Assembly: GCF_000967545.1 (NCBI RefSeq)
Contig: NZ_JXXV01000024.1
Span: 45,843 to 109,842, forward strand
Direction of reading: 5' to 3'
Origin: Vibrio galatheae
GTDB lineage: Bacteria; Pseudomonadota; Gammaproteobacteria; Enterobacterales; Vibrionaceae
Length of the DNA stretch: 64,000 nucleotides
Part shown: positions 13,881-23,474 of the stretch, in pieces
Layout: each line of letters begins with the position of its first letter
Numbering within the stretch: position 1 is the stretch's first letter
Notes under the pieces: model-generated
What the model saw: the letters and a program-made list of their open reading frames with translations, nothing else
What the model was told of the DNA's origin: nothing
Database searches by the model: none
Program-made: the position numbers and the translations under genes

Positions 13881-14192
13881 TTAGCCCGTACCTTTTTTAC
13901 CTTTAGAACGAAACCCCTGATGTGGGAATACATTTCGAATTCGTTGTTGTACTTTTTTAGGCACCTGTTTAGACATAACAAGTTTCGTACCGGTACGTTG
14001 CTGATACACTTTCAGCTCACCGCTAAAAGGCGTTTTTTCTCCAATTTCAACAACGTTGTGTTTAAAACTTGGTGGAAAATGCCCTTTCTCCTGCACAATC
14101 TTGCCATCGGAAAACTTCACCTTAAGCACCGGACGATCGATCGCCACCAACCAGAAGACAATAACAGACGCAATTAGAATGACGTAAAGCAT
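13881..14192 (-). CDS. DUF3634 family membrane-anchored protein
   Basis: A 103-residue protein with one N-terminal helix (MLYVILIASVIVFWLVAI), then a small basic domain containing VLKVKFSDGKIVQEKGHFPP and a C-terminus of Arg/Lys (RSKGKKGTG). This matches the DUF3634 family found beside matP in Vibrionaceae. Function is not known. It follows matP by 13 nt and is probably co-transcribed with it. Confidence 0.75.
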   Translation of the reverse strand: MLYVILIASVIVFWLVAIDRPVLKVKFSDGKIVQEKGHFPPSFKHNVVEIGEKTPFSGELKVYQQRTGTKLVMSKQVPKKVQQRIRNVFPHQGFRSKGKKGTG

Positions 14193-14205
14193 ACCCTTCT
14201 CCCTA

Positions 14206-14652
14206 TTAATCGAGCAATTTGGTCAAATCTTCCTTTAGGCTGCTCACCGCCTTGCTGGCTTTTTCACTACGCGAAGCTTCCGACAATAAATACTCAATCG
14301 CATCTGATAAAGTACAGCCAAGTTCGTTCGCTCTGTGTGAGAGCTTTTCCCACACTCGATAATCCAAATCGATAGATTTCTTCTTGGTATGGATTTGCTC
14401 TGCATTAAAATGACGTTTACGCTTTGCTCGAATTGCCTGTTTAAGCTTGTTGTCGAGCTCTGGTGACATATGCTGTTCAATCCACTCTAAAACTTTGGTC
14501 GGCTCATGCTCTATCTTGCGAAGTTCATTCACCGCAGCGTCTGCTTGGCTAGAATCAATATGACAAGTAATGGCTTCACCGGCCTTCCACTTGTTGACCA
14601 AATAGTTCCATTTCCATCCGCATTCTAAGTTTTCAAGCTGTTGATATTTCAT
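14206..14652 (-). CDS. matP: Macrodomain Ter organiser MatP
   Basis: A 148-residue protein. The N-terminal helical region begins MKYQQLENLECGWKWNYLVNKW (residues 1-22, here in parts: MKYQQLENLECGW, KWNYLVNKW). The C-terminal ribbon-helix-helix (about 95-130) contains KKKSIDLDYRVWEKLSHRA. MatP binds matS sites across the terminus, condenses the Ter macrodomain and links it to the divisome. E. coli MatP is about 150 residues. It sits by dif with three perfect matS sites within 10 kb and is divergent from the Lon-like gene, as in E. coli. Confidence 0.95.
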   Translation of the reverse strand: MKYQQLENLECGWKWNYLVNKWKAGEAITCHIDSSQADAAVNELRKIEHEPTKVLEWIEQHMSPELDNKLKQAIRAKRKRHFNAEQIHTKKKSIDLDYRVWEKLSHRANELGCTLSDAIEYLLSEASRSEKASKAVSSLKEDLTKLLD

Positions 14653-14679
14653 TTTAAAGCCATTCCGTTAACGTCCTAG

Positions 14680-14692
14680 GTGACAGCGTAAC
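14680..14692. promoter_or_regulatory. matS-like sequence in the matP promoter region
   Basis: GTGACAGCGTAAC matches matS (GTGACRNYGTCAC) in 12 of 13 positions. It lies 28 nt upstream of the matP ATG, where MatP binding could repress its own gene. Confidence 0.45.
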
Positions 14693-14823
14693 CCTAACCT
14701 TGAAAAGTTACAATCCCCATTGTAATCGAAAAGCGATCAAGATCATTAGAGAAAATTATCTCTATATCCTGATTGGGTTTTTCTATATAATTTTCATCCA
14801 TTTTAAGTACATGAATCGATTTA

Positions 14824-16470
14824 ATGAACCAAGAAAGCTGGCACGCTGTCACACCACAATATTCACAATACGACACACAGATCCAACGATTCAACGATCT
14901 TGAGAATGTCGACTTTTTTGACATTCAACCTCGCCTAGCTAACTCATTGAAAACGCTAAGTGCGACGCAAGGCCTCACCCGTCTACTTGTTATTAATTCT
15001 TCTGACAGCCCATTTTATAGGGGTCTTGTTCAGGAAGGCATTGCAAGACTAGATTGCAAAGTGCCAGTTTTAACGACCGAATCATTAAGCTTCTCGACCT
15101 TACTCGGGTCATATACCAGCAATGACCAAGGTGACATTGTCACTTACATTAAAGGCTTAATAGCCAAAGCTGACGGTGGCTTTCTTATCGTTCCCGCGAC
15201 GTTAATACTCGCCAACCCCGCTAGCTGGCAGACGTTAAAGTCAGTTTTGGTGGGTAACCCAGTCGAACCAATAAACGCCAATCCACAGAAAATTACGACG
15301 AATCCACCTAACGAAACGTATGATATTAAGATTGTTGTGGTCGGCGACCGCCACCAAATTGCCGATTTTGAATATTTAGAGCCGGAGTTGTTTAATGGAC
15401 TGGCAATGTTTACTGAAATTGAAGATGAGGTCGCTTTAAACGTCGACACCGTGTCACAGTACCTTGGATTCATTTCTTGGATCACAAAAAAGTACAATTT
15501 GCCGACTCTGTCATTCGGAGCAATACACCGTTTGATGAATCTTGGTGCTCGTTATACTGAAGATCAAGGGTATATGCCAATCGACATTCTTTGGTACCTT
15601 GCCCTGCTTCATGAAGCGCAACTGACATCAAATGGAAAAGTAATTTCCGAGCAAGACCTTGAGCTTGCTATTGAAGCTAAGTACCAAAGAGAAGCTTACC
15701 TACCCGAACGTGCCCTTTCAGATATAACTAATGGCCAGGTAATCATTGAAACGACTGGTGAATGTGTCGGGCAAGTCAACGGACTAACTGTGATAGACGT
15801 TCCGGGTCACCCGATGTCATATGGTGAACCCGCACGGATTTCCTGCGTGATCCATTTTGGTGATGGTGATATTTCAGATGTCGAGCGAAAAGCAGAGCTT
15901 GGGGGTAACCTTCATGCAAAAGGTATGATGATTATGCAAGCTTTTGTCAGCAGTGCACTGCAATTGGACGAACCTCTTCCATATTCAGCATCCGTGGTAT
16001 TTGAGCAGTCATATAGTGAAGTAGATGGTGATAGTGCGACTTTGGCTGAACTCTGCTCTTTCGTTTCCGCCCTTTCTGAATATCCAATCAACCAACAGAT
16101 TGCCGTGACCGGTGCAGTCGATCAATTTGGTCGAGTTCAAGCAGTCGGTGGACTCAACGAAAAAATTGAAGGCTTTTACCACGTCTGCAAACATCAAGGT
16201 TTAACGGGCGATCAGGGTGTAATACTGCCCAAATCAAATTTAAAACACTTGTCATTAAATAAAGATGTCATCGAAAGCATTAAAAATAATGAATTTCATA
16301 TTTGGTCTGTATCTACGGTTGATGAAGCTATTCCTATCATTATGGGTAAACCCTTCCGTGGAGATGATGACGAAAGCGTAATTAGCAAAATAGCACAACG
16401 TATTGAAAACTTTGAAAGACACGAGCATCCTCAAGGAATTGTGGATCGCATCAAAAACTGGTTCGTTTGA
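14824..16470 (+). CDS. ycbZ: Lon-like (LonB/YcbZ-type) protease
   Basis: A 548-residue protein. The N-terminal half is a degenerate AAA-like region without a clear Walker A. The C-terminal half is a Lon (S16) proteolytic domain (about 330-520), with the catalytic serine in DGDSATLAEL (about residue 401) and the lysine in GGLNEKIEGF (about residue 444). It is the YcbZ type found between matP and fabA in E. coli. Substrates are poorly known. The ATG at 14824 gives the expected length. A perfect matS site lies inside the gene (15131-15143). Confidence 0.88.
   Translation: MNQESWHAVTPQYSQYDTQIQRFNDLENVDFFDIQPRLANSLKTLSATQGLTRLLVINSSDSPFYRGLVQEGIARLDCKVPVLTTESLSFSTLLGSYTSNDQGDIVTYIKGLIAKADGGFLIVPATLILANPASWQTLKSVLVGNPVEPINANPQKITTNPPNETYDIKIVVVGDRHQIADFEYLEPELFNGLAMFTEIEDEVALNVDTVSQYLGFISWITKKYNLPTLSFGAIHRLMNLGARYTEDQGYMPIDILWYLALLHEAQLTSNGKVISEQDLELAIEAKYQREAYLPERALSDITNGQVIIETTGECVGQVNGLTVIDVPGHPMSYGEPARISCVIHFGDGDISDVERKAELGGNLHAKGMMIMQAFVSSALQLDEPLPYSASVVFEQSYSEVDGDSATLAELCSFVSALSEYPINQQIAVTGAVDQFGRVQAVGGLNEKIEGFYHVCKHQGLTGDQGVILPKSNLKHLSLNKDVIESIKNNEFHIWSVSTVDEAIPIIMGKPFRGDDDESVISKIAQRIENFERHEHPQGIVDRIKNWFV
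15131..15143. other. matS site 1
   Basis: GTGACATTGTCAC, a perfect match to GTGACRNYGTCAC, inside the Lon-like gene. Confidence 0.88.
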
Positions 16471-16508
16471 ACACTTTTCGGTCACAATATGACTGATCGG
16501 AGTTGTTT

Positions 16509-16526
16509 AGCGTACACGTGTTCACT
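16509..16526. promoter_or_regulatory. FabR/DesT-like operator upstream of fabA
   Basis: AGCGTACACGTGTTCACT, an 18-bp imperfect palindrome (7 of 9 positions paired), 35 nt before the fabA start. It resembles the FabR site described upstream of fabA and fabB in gammaproteobacteria, which senses unsaturated acyl chains. Assignment from memory of the motif. Confidence 0.55.
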
Positions 16527-16560
16527 AACATGCTGCTATCAAAAATCGGAGTAATTGATA

Positions 16561-17079
16561 ATGCAAAACAAACGTGATTCTTATAACCGTGAAGATCTTC
16601 TAGCCTCTAGCCAAGGCGAACTATTCGGTCCTGGTTATCCTCAACTACCTGCGCCCAATATGCTTATGATGGATCGCGTCACTAAAATGTCTGAGACTGA
16701 AGGTGATTACGGTAAGGGTCTGATTTTAGCTGAGCTAGATATTACTCCTGATCTATGGTTCTTCGATTGTCATTTTCCTGGTGACCCAGTCATGCCTGGT
16801 TGTTTAGGCTTAGATGCAATGTGGCAATTGGTCGGCTTCTTCCTTGGTTGGGTTGGCGGAAAAGGTAAAGGCCGCGCTTTAGGTGTCGGTGAAGTTAAAT
16901 TCACTGGACAAATCCTACCTACCGCAAAAAAAGTCACTTACGAAATTCACATGAAGCGTGTTGTAAACCGTAAGTTAGTCATGGGCCTTGCTGATGGCCG
17001 TGTGCTAGTTGATGGTAAAGAAATTTATGTAGCCAAAGACCTAAAAGTCGGCCTGTTCCAAGACACTTCTGCGTTTTAA
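16561..17079 (+). CDS. fabA: 3-hydroxydecanoyl-ACP dehydratase/isomerase FabA
   Basis: 172 residues from the ATG at 16561 (the upstream TTG adds only two residues), identical in length to E. coli FabA. Active-site His is in [19 protein letters not shown] (His about residue 71, Asp about 85). It dehydrates 3-hydroxydecanoyl-ACP and isomerises the product to the cis-3 isomer, the branch point for unsaturated fatty acids. Operator upstream, terminator downstream, single-gene unit. Confidence 0.97.
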   Translation: MQNKRDSYNREDLLASSQGELFGPGYPQLPAPNMLMMDRVTKMSETEGDYGKGLILAELDITPDLWFFDCHFPGDPVMPGCLGLDAMWQLVGFFLGWVGGKGKGRALGVGEVKFTGQILPTAKKVTYEIHMKRVVNRKLVMGLADGRVLVDGKEIYVAKDLKVGLFQDTSAF

Positions 17080-17095
17080 CACTGAAATGTGCAAT

Positions 17096-17122
17096 AAGCG
17101 GCTCATTCGAGTCGCTTTATTT
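17096..17122 (+). terminator. fabA terminator
   Basis: AAGCGGCTC, loop ATTC, GAGTCGCTT (one mismatch), followed by TATTTT, 17 nt after the fabA stop. Confidence 0.75.
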
Positions 17123-17158
17123 TAATAACGACATTTAGTTATAGTGCATTAAAGTAGT

Positions 17159-17181
17159 AAACAAAAGCCCCTTTCGGGGCT
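17159..17181 (-). terminator. rmf terminator
   Basis: AGCCCC, loop TTTC, GGGGCT at 17166-17181; read on the minus strand it is followed by TTTTGTTT, 31 nt after the rmf stop. Confidence 0.8.
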
Positions 17182-17211
17182 AGATTCCTATCGTTGTATG
17201 TGGATTGAGTG

Positions 17212-17385
17212 TTATTTATAGAGACCAGAGTGTTTGTCTTCCCTGGCATCGCGCCAACCACCAAGCCAGTAAGATCGAGCATCCATCTGCTGGTATGGAC
17301 ATGCCTCCATAGAGCGACCATTTAGGCCTGCTTTATAACCTTGAGATTGAGCTCGCTCTAAGCGGTCACGCTTTTGTCTCTTCAT
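17212..17385 (-). CDS. rmf: Ribosome modulation factor RMF
   Basis: 57 residues from the ATG at 17385 (MKRQKRDRLERAQSQGYKAG), with GAGG 9 nt upstream. The N-terminus and the WLGGWRDAR segment match E. coli RMF (55 residues). It dimerises 70S ribosomes into inactive 100S particles in stationary phase. Order fabA-rmf, convergent, is as in E. coli. Confidence 0.95.
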   Translation of the reverse strand: MKRQKRDRLERAQSQGYKAGLNGRSMEACPYQQMDARSYWLGGWRDAREDKHSGLYK

Positions 17386-17534
17386 AGTGTCGTCCTCATA
17401 CATAAAATGTTTAACGTACTACTCAATTGATCTACTCCAACTAAACATTTCAGCTTTGCGTTAATCGATCAATATGAAGCTTTTATGGCTTCACAATTAA
17501 GATTCGATCAAAATGGGGACGAATTCAAGGTATA

Positions 17535-17569
17535 AAAAAAGCACAGATCCAAATTTGTGAACCTGTGCT
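17535..17569 (-). terminator. Terminator of the DUF3466 gene
   Basis: AGCACAG (17540-17546) and CTGTGCT (17563-17569); on the minus strand a run of seven T follows. 17 nt after the stop. The 17386-17534 stretch is the rmf promoter region. Confidence 0.8.
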
Positions 17570-17586
17570 CTTGTTTACAATTTAAC

Positions 17587-19197
17587 CTACTTTCTACGGA
17601 ACCCAACAAGCCCTAGCAGAGTCAACACAAACAGCCCAAGGGCTCCACCTTGCCTTTCAACCGTCACTTCAGTTGCAGGGCGAGTGGTAATATCCGTTGA
17701 ATCTTGGCCATTAATTGGTACGAGCTTTACACCCACCAGCGATGCTCCTGCTGAACAACTCGCGTCAATAGCTTCACTATCAAATCCACCAGCACAATAA
17801 TACGCACTTGCAGCGATCACACCTGCGTCATTAATATCCGCAGCTTGAACAATACGGAACTGATTGTTGTCAGTAGAGGCACCAGAACCGTATGTTAAGT
17901 CATCTAGGTAACGAGCTTGACCACCAAGTGGCGCTGAACCAGAGGTTGTGCCGAGGTTTGTGATAAATGCGCGTTGTCCACGAGGTTTACCATTGGTTTC
18001 AGAATATTGATCATAATCTATAGTACCAACCACATCATTATGGTTATTGATGTTGCCAGCTATTCCGTTTGCACCAGTAAAGAAGATGCTACCACTAAAT
18101 TCTTTATATACTGGAGAGTCGAGGTCGCTGACATAAAAGAGTGAGTTAGCATATGCGCCGCTCAATGGCTCACTTAACTTCGCAGTACCAATTGCAATCT
18201 TGTTGTCGTTAACAGCTTTTAGCGTTTGGTTTGCATACCTGTCTGAGTCGTATGGAAAACCGCTGACTAACGTACCCGTATCCCAGCTCCAGTTAGGTGC
18301 ACTGTATGTTGCTTTAAACACTGAAGCCTTTAAACGCACGTCACCATCTGATGTATAACCAACGGCATACACTTTGCTATTATCACTAGAGTCGACGATT
18401 ACATCCCTGACACTTCCTTGAGCTCGGAAGTCGCCATTCGCTGAACCGCCTTTCCAACTAATCTCTGTGGCAGTGCCACTCAACCATACAGTCGGCTTAG
18501 AAGTAAAGATATATGTACTACCTGTATCCACATTGTTGCGAGTAATACTACCCACGGTAAATGTTTGTGATCCAGCAGCTGTGGTTAGCTCTTTACTTAC
18601 CCAATAGTGCGAAGACAAAAAATCAGATCCACTAGGCGTATCAGATGTCGCATCTATATAACCTAGATTTCTGTATGTTCCACCGTTTCGAGCATTGCCG
18701 ACAGGAGCATTTGCAGCATTAATTGAATTTACAACAGTATTTTCACTAAATGATAAGCTTACCTCATCCAGATAGGCTCTAGAACCATCATAGTTACCAC
18801 CTTGTTCTTTTGCATATCCATTGGTGTATTGCTGCGTTGCCCATCGTTCACACAAAACATCGGAGTAACCTAAATAGCGGTAACAATAGCTCCGAAAGCC
18901 ATCCCAGTTATCATCTAGGTAAGTCCAACCAAATGGCAGAAAAAAAGGTGACTCATCTCTATAATTCCAACCTTCTCGGTAGCTCTTCACTTCCGTTGCC
19001 ATTTTTGAGACACCTTCACCACAGGAAGTGCTCCAGCAAACAGCAGTCTCAGGAGAAATGGCCACACCGTAGGTTTGAAGGCTAGAGCTTACGCCTTCAG
19101 GCGCTTCCATATAGACGTTATATAAAGCCGCATTGGCTGTGAAAGAAGCGGCAATCGTCGCCGCTACGGCTGAAATTTTAAAAATGTTACTACTCAT
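17587..19197 (-). CDS. DUF3466 family secreted protein with GlyGly-CTERM sorting tail
   Basis: A 536-residue protein. Signal peptide about residues 1-23 (ending TANA before ALYNV). A long domain of repeats with GYTSDGDVR, NINNHNDVVGTI and AADINDAGVIAA motifs, which resembles beta-propeller-like repeats of the DUF3466/HAF type. The C-terminus is a GlyGly-CTERM tail: GGALGLFVLTLLGLVGFRRK, a GG pair, a helix and a basic end. Such proteins are processed by rhombosortase and exported by type II secretion to the cell surface. It lies 6 nt after uup. Function unknown. Confidence 0.78.
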   Translation of the reverse strand: MSSNIFKISAVAATIAASFTANAALYNVYMEAPEGVSSSLQTYGVAISPETAVCWSTSCGEGVSKMATEVKSYREGWNYRDESPFFLPFGWTYLDDNWDGFRSYCYRYLGYSDVLCERWATQQYTNGYAKEQGGNYDGSRAYLDEVSLSFSENTVVNSINAANAPVGNARNGGTYRNLGYIDATSDTPSGSDFLSSHYWVSKELTTAAGSQTFTVGSITRNNVDTGSTYIFTSKPTVWLSGTATEISWKGGSANGDFRAQGSVRDVIVDSSDNSKVYAVGYTSDGDVRLKASVFKATYSAPNWSWDTGTLVSGFPYDSDRYANQTLKAVNDNKIAIGTAKLSEPLSGAYANSLFYVSDLDSPVYKEFSGSIFFTGANGIAGNINNHNDVVGTIDYDQYSETNGKPRGQRAFITNLGTTSGSAPLGGQARYLDDLTYGSGASTDNNQFRIVQAADINDAGVIAASAYYCAGGFDSEAIDASCSAGASLVGVKLVPINGQDSTDITTRPATEVTVERQGGALGLFVLTLLGLVGFRRK

Positions 19198-19203
19198 TAG
19201 TGT

Positions 19204-21120
19204 TTAACTGTCCTGTTGCATCGCTTCAAGCTCTTCCCAACGCTCGAAAGCAATTTCAAGCTCTTGCTCGGTGGCAGTGAGCTTATCTAAAATCGGTTGT
19301 GTCTGTTCAACGGGTTTTGAAAAGAAATCAGCGCTATTGACTTGTTCTTGTAAGCTTTCAATCTCAGCTTCTAACTCTTCAAGTTTTACCGGCAATGCTT
19401 CTAACTCTCGCTGCAGTTTATAGGATAACTTCTTCGGCTTACTCTTTGTGGGAGCTGTTTTGGGAGTTTCCTCAACCTGTTTGACGATTTTTGTTGGTTT
19501 TTCCGCCTCTCGAGCCTTCTGCGTTTGAGCTCTTTGTTGCTGGGCGTCATGGTAACCACCAACAAACTCTTCAATTACGCCTTCACCTTCAAAAATCCAA
19601 CTGGTTGTGACTGTGTTATCGACAAACTGACGATCGTGACTGACGAGTAAAAGTGTACCCTGATAGTTGGCAAGCAAATCTTCCAAAAGTTCCAATGTTT
19701 CGATATCAAGATCGTTTGTTGGTTCATCGAGCACCAATAAATTATTGGGACGTAAAAAGATTCGAGCTAACAAAAGACGGTTTTTTTCGCCTCCTGAGAG
19801 CGCTTTGACGGGTGTTCGCGCACGTTTGGGCGCAAATAAGAAATCTTGCAAATAGCTCAAAGCATGGCGCTGACGACCTCCAACCATGACTTCTTGTTTG
19901 CCATCGGCTAAGTTATCAATCACCGATTTTTCTGGATCTAGCACTTCACGATATTGGTCGAAATAGGCCACTTCTAGCTTAGTGCCACAGTGAAGTTTAC
20001 CGGATTGAGGCTGGAGCTCATCGAGTAGCAGCTTAAGCAGCGTACTCTTACCGCATCCATTAGGACCGATAAGCGCAATACGATCGCCACGCATTATATT
20101 GAAAGAGAAGTCCTTAACTATCGACTTGCCTTCAATATCATAATTGATGCCCTTCGCCTCAAACACAATCTTACCTGAGCGCGATGCGTCATCAATTTGA
20201 ATATTGGCTTTACCCTGCACCTCACGACGATCTTGTCGCTCTTCACGTAGCTTCTTGAGCGCTCGTACACGGCCTTCGTTACGTGTTCTTCGTGCCTTGA
20301 TACCTTGCCTTATCCAAACTTCTTCCTGAGCAAGCTTTTTATCAAACTCTGCGTTTTGCATCTCTTCAACACGCAACATTTCTTCTTTCTCAGCCAGGTA
20401 GTTGTCATAATTGCCAGGAAATGAAGCAAGCTTGCCACGATCAAGATCGACGATACGTGTCGCCATCGATTTAATAAACGCTCGGTCGTGAGAAATAAAT
20501 ATAATCGAACCACGGAAATCTTTTAGGAAATTTTCTAACCATTCAATGGTCGTAACGTCAAGGTGGTTGGTAGGCTCATCAAGTAGCAACACATCTGGGT
20601 CACGCACCAAAGCTCTTGCTAGCGCCGCTTTGCGCTGCCAGCCACCAGACAAGTCCGTCAACTTGGTATGACCATCAAGTTTAAGCGCATCCATCACGTT
20701 TTTGATTCGGTCTTCAAATCGCCACGCACCAGAATGCTCAAGCTGCTCTTGAATTCGAGCCAATTTATTGATGTTCTTCTCTGATGCATCATGGGCAATC
20801 AGATCAAGCTGTTCTTGATAGATCTTAAGCTGTTGACCAACTTCAGCAAGGCCACCAGCAACATAGTCAAATACAGTGCCTGCTTGGTTACGTGGTGGAT
20901 CTTGCTCTAGGCGTGAAACAATAACATCTTGCGTGACTGTCAACTTACCATCATCGAGTACGACTTCACCCGCGAGTACTTTCATCAATGTCGACTTGCC
21001 TGCCCCATTACGTCCGACCAAACAAACTCGCTCATTCTCTTGGAGCGAAAAATCTGCATGATCAAGCAAAGGATGATCGCCGTAAGCCAGTAGGCCATTA
21101 TTTATTGTTAGTAATGCCAT
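19204..21120 (-). CDS. uup: ABC-F ATPase Uup
   Basis: A 638-residue soluble twin ABC protein. Domain 1: GRNGAGKST (about 36), signature LSGGWQRKAALA, LLLDEPTNHLD. Domain 2: GPNGCGKST (about 353), LSGGEKNRLLLA, LVLDEPTNDLD. A charged linker, then a C-terminal coiled coil (about 555-635) typical of Uup, which binds DNA. ABC-F proteins act on ribosomes; Uup also affects transposon precise excision and replication. The start overlaps the glutaredoxin-like gene by 23 nt. Confidence 0.95.
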   Translation of the reverse strand: MALLTINNGLLAYGDHPLLDHADFSLQENERVCLVGRNGAGKSTLMKVLAGEVVLDDGKLTVTQDVIVSRLEQDPPRNQAGTVFDYVAGGLAEVGQQLKIYQEQLDLIAHDASEKNINKLARIQEQLEHSGAWRFEDRIKNVMDALKLDGHTKLTDLSGGWQRKAALARALVRDPDVLLLDEPTNHLDVTTIEWLENFLKDFRGSIIFISHDRAFIKSMATRIVDLDRGKLASFPGNYDNYLAEKEEMLRVEEMQNAEFDKKLAQEEVWIRQGIKARRTRNEGRVRALKKLREERQDRREVQGKANIQIDDASRSGKIVFEAKGINYDIEGKSIVKDFSFNIMRGDRIALIGPNGCGKSTLLKLLLDELQPQSGKLHCGTKLEVAYFDQYREVLDPEKSVIDNLADGKQEVMVGGRQRHALSYLQDFLFAPKRARTPVKALSGGEKNRLLLARIFLRPNNLLVLDEPTNDLDIETLELLEDLLANYQGTLLLVSHDRQFVDNTVTTSWIFEGEGVIEEFVGGYHDAQQQRAQTQKAREAEKPTKIVKQVEETPKTAPTKSKPKKLSYKLQRELEALPVKLEELEAEIESLQEQVNSADFFSKPVEQTQPILDKLTATEQELEIAFERWEELEAMQQDS

Positions 21121-21340
21121 TTTCGTCTAACCAAACCTGTAATTGTTCTAAATCAAACGGCCAATTAAGCTCGTTACCCTGATAATTCAGTACCGGTATC
21201 GTGACGCCGTAACGAGAAAACAGCTCATCATCGAAAGCAATATCGACAACATCGACTTGGTTTGAAATGTTGAGCTGTTGTATAAGGCCAAATGCCATCT
21301 CACATAGATGGCACCCTTCTGTACTGTATAAAGTGATCAC
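21098..21340 (-). CDS. Glutaredoxin-family protein
   Basis: An 80-residue thioredoxin-fold protein with CHLC (residues 10-13) as redox motif, a VTIPVL cis-proline segment (about 46-51) and a C-terminal helix. It resembles the small DUF836-type glutaredoxin-like proteins. Substrate unknown. It lies between rlmKL (10 nt gap) and uup (23 nt overlap), so it is in one transcript with both. Confidence 0.85.
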   Translation of the reverse strand: MITLYSTEGCHLCEMAFGLIQQLNISNQVDVVDIAFDDELFSRYGVTIPVLNYQGNELNWPFDLEQLQVWLDENGITNNK

Positions 21341-21350
21341 TTGTGACCTA

Positions 21351-23474
21351 CTATTCCTTGTGAGTCAAAATCCAGCAGTTATGAATATGTTTATTACGTG
21401 CAAAATCCATTGGTAACGTTTGATGAGAAATGTTCTTCGCCGTCAAGCCAAGTTCCTCTAAACCTTCCATGTCCATCTTAAAGTGGCGTTTATTATTTGA
21501 GAACACAATCGTCCCGCCATTTCGCAGCAAGCGTCTCAAATTCTTCATCAACTGAATATGGTCACGTTGCACGTCAAAGCTTTGTTCCATACGTTTTGAG
21601 TTAGAAAACGTTGGTGGATCAATAAAGATAAGATCGAACTGAGCGGTTGAACGCTCTAACCACTGTAGGCAGTCTGCTTGTTCAAATCGGTGCTGACGAC
21701 CAACCTGACCATTCAGCTTCATGTTTTCTTTCGCCCACTCTAGGTAGGTATTAGACATATCAACTGTCATGGTCGACTTGGCACCACCACACGCTGCATG
21801 AACTGTACCTGAGCCGGTATAGGCAAAAAGGTTAAGAAAGTCTTTTCCATTCGCCATTTCACCCAATTTACGTCGAGTGATCTTATGGTCGAGGAACAAA
21901 CCTGTATCGAGGTAATCGTGCAAATTGACTTTGAGCTTAACACCATATTCATTCACGGTGAGTGTTTCGGACTCTTGTGAAAGCTTCTGATACTGAGAAC
22001 GACCTTTCTGCTTTTCTCGTACCTTCAACACCACTTTATTCGCTTCTGTGCCCGTAACTTGAATCGTAGCGCGGATAATATCCGTTAAACGACGCTTGGC
22101 TTTCTCTTCCGGAATATTCTTCGGTGCTGCGTACTCTTGAATCACTAAATGATCAAGATAGATATCGATAGCCACATTGTATTCCGGTAAATCTGCATCA
22201 TAGATACGGTAACAATCGAGCTTCTCTTTTCGCGCCCACTTACCGATTTTCGCCATGTTTTTCTTCAAACGGTTAGAAAAATCAGGCGCAATCAGCGATT
22301 CAGTGACATTGTCACCTTTACTTTCAGCCGGTCTATCGCTAATAGAATAATTTTTTTGGTGACAAGGTAACGCACCATTGTTTAATTTGAATTGCTTGTC
22401 AGCCCGCATGCGTAAACAGCTAAGCAATTCATCAGAACTCGAAAAAATAGAGGCCTGACACCCACCGAACTCTGATTTCAACTGCGCGCCAAATGCTGTG
22501 TAGAGCGCAATGAGACCTGGGTGAGTGCCTAAGCGTTCACCATAAGGAGGGTTTGAAACAATGACACCGGATTCGAACCCTTGAGGACGCGTAACTTGTG
22601 CAGCATCACCGAGATTAAACTCAATCAGTGACTCAACGCCTGCTCGGCGAGCATTATCTTTGGCTGTTTTCAGTACTCGAGCGTCGTTATCGAAGCCAAA
22701 AAACTTAGTGTCAACTTTTTTGACGCCTCTTCTTGCCTGCACTGCTGCTTCTGATTTAATTTCTGACCATAGCTCTGGTTCAAAATCTTCAAGCGATTCG
22801 AACCCCCATTGCTTACGATTCACACCAGGGGCCATATTTGCCGCCATCATGGCCGCTTCAATTAATAAGGTTCCTGAGCCACACATCGGGTCTAATAACG
22901 CTTTGTCTGAATTCCAACCACTGCGAAGTATGATCGCTGCAGCTAAGGTTTCACGTAGAGGTGCACGCCCAGACTCAGGTCGATAGCCGCGCTGATGCAA
23001 GCCACCACCGACCATATCAACGCCCAAGATGGCTTTATCTCTATGTAAGCGAACATGAATGCGCAGATCAGGTTGATCTTTATTGATCGAAGGCCTTGGC
23101 AGACTCTTCTTCTCAAAACTGTCCACTATCGCATCTTTAACTTTCATAGCACCGTACTGGCTATTGCGAATCTCGCGGTTGGTACCATTGAAGTCAACAA
23201 CTAGAGTCTTCGAGCTGGAAAATTGATTCGTCCAGTTGACGGACGATGTTGCCAAATAAAGATCCATATCGTCGTTACACGTAAACTCGGAAAGAACGCG
23301 TACAAATCGCGACGCTAAACGACTCCATAAACAGCAACGATAAATTTGCTCATTGGAAGCTTTAAAGCGTACCCCTGCCTGAACGGGTTTGGCATTGGTA
23401 ATCCCTAGCTGAGTTAACTCTTCAACCAACAAGTTTTCCAAACCGTTGGATGTAACCGCAAGATATTGATGCAT
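21351..23474 (-). CDS. rlmL: Bifunctional 23S rRNA methyltransferase RlmKL
   Basis: A 707-residue fusion. A THUMP domain (about 40-155); RlmL methyltransferase with [14 protein letters not shown] (about 190) and NPPYGERLG (about 310), making m2G2445; and the RlmK half with [18 protein letters not shown], split here as [11 protein letters not shown] and HAACGGA (about 545), and [11 protein letters not shown] (about 630), making m7G2069. Same length class as E. coli (702). First gene of the rlmKL-grx-uup-DUF3466 unit. Contains a matS site. Confidence 0.96.
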   Translation of the reverse strand: MHQYLAVTSNGLENLLVEELTQLGITNAKPVQAGVRFKASNEQIYRCCLWSRLASRFVRVLSEFTCNDDMDLYLATSSVNWTNQFSSSKTLVVDFNGTNREIRNSQYGAMKVKDAIVDSFEKKSLPRPSINKDQPDLRIHVRLHRDKAILGVDMVGGGLHQRGYRPESGRAPLRETLAAAIILRSGWNSDKALLDPMCGSGTLLIEAAMMAANMAPGVNRKQWGFESLEDFEPELWSEIKSEAAVQARRGVKKVDTKFFGFDNDARVLKTAKDNARRAGVESLIEFNLGDAAQVTRPQGFESGVIVSNPPYGERLGTHPGLIALYTAFGAQLKSEFGGCQASIFSSSDELLSCLRMRADKQFKLNNGALPCHQKNYSISDRPAESKGDNVTESLIAPDFSNRLKKNMAKIGKWARKEKLDCYRIYDADLPEYNVAIDIYLDHLVIQEYAAPKNIPEEKAKRRLTDIIRATIQVTGTEANKVVLKVREKQKGRSQYQKLSQESETLTVNEYGVKLKVNLHDYLDTGLFLDHKITRRKLGEMANGKDFLNLFAYTGSGTVHAACGGAKSTMTVDMSNTYLEWAKENMKLNGQVGRQHRFEQADCLQWLERSTAQFDLIFIDPPTFSNSKRMEQSFDVQRDHIQLMKNLRRLLRNGGTIVFSNNKRHFKMDMEGLEELGLTAKNISHQTLPMDFARNKHIHNCWILTHKE
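22303..22315. other. matS site 2
   Basis: GTGACATTGTCAC, a perfect match to GTGACRNYGTCAC, inside rlmKL. Confidence 0.88.
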
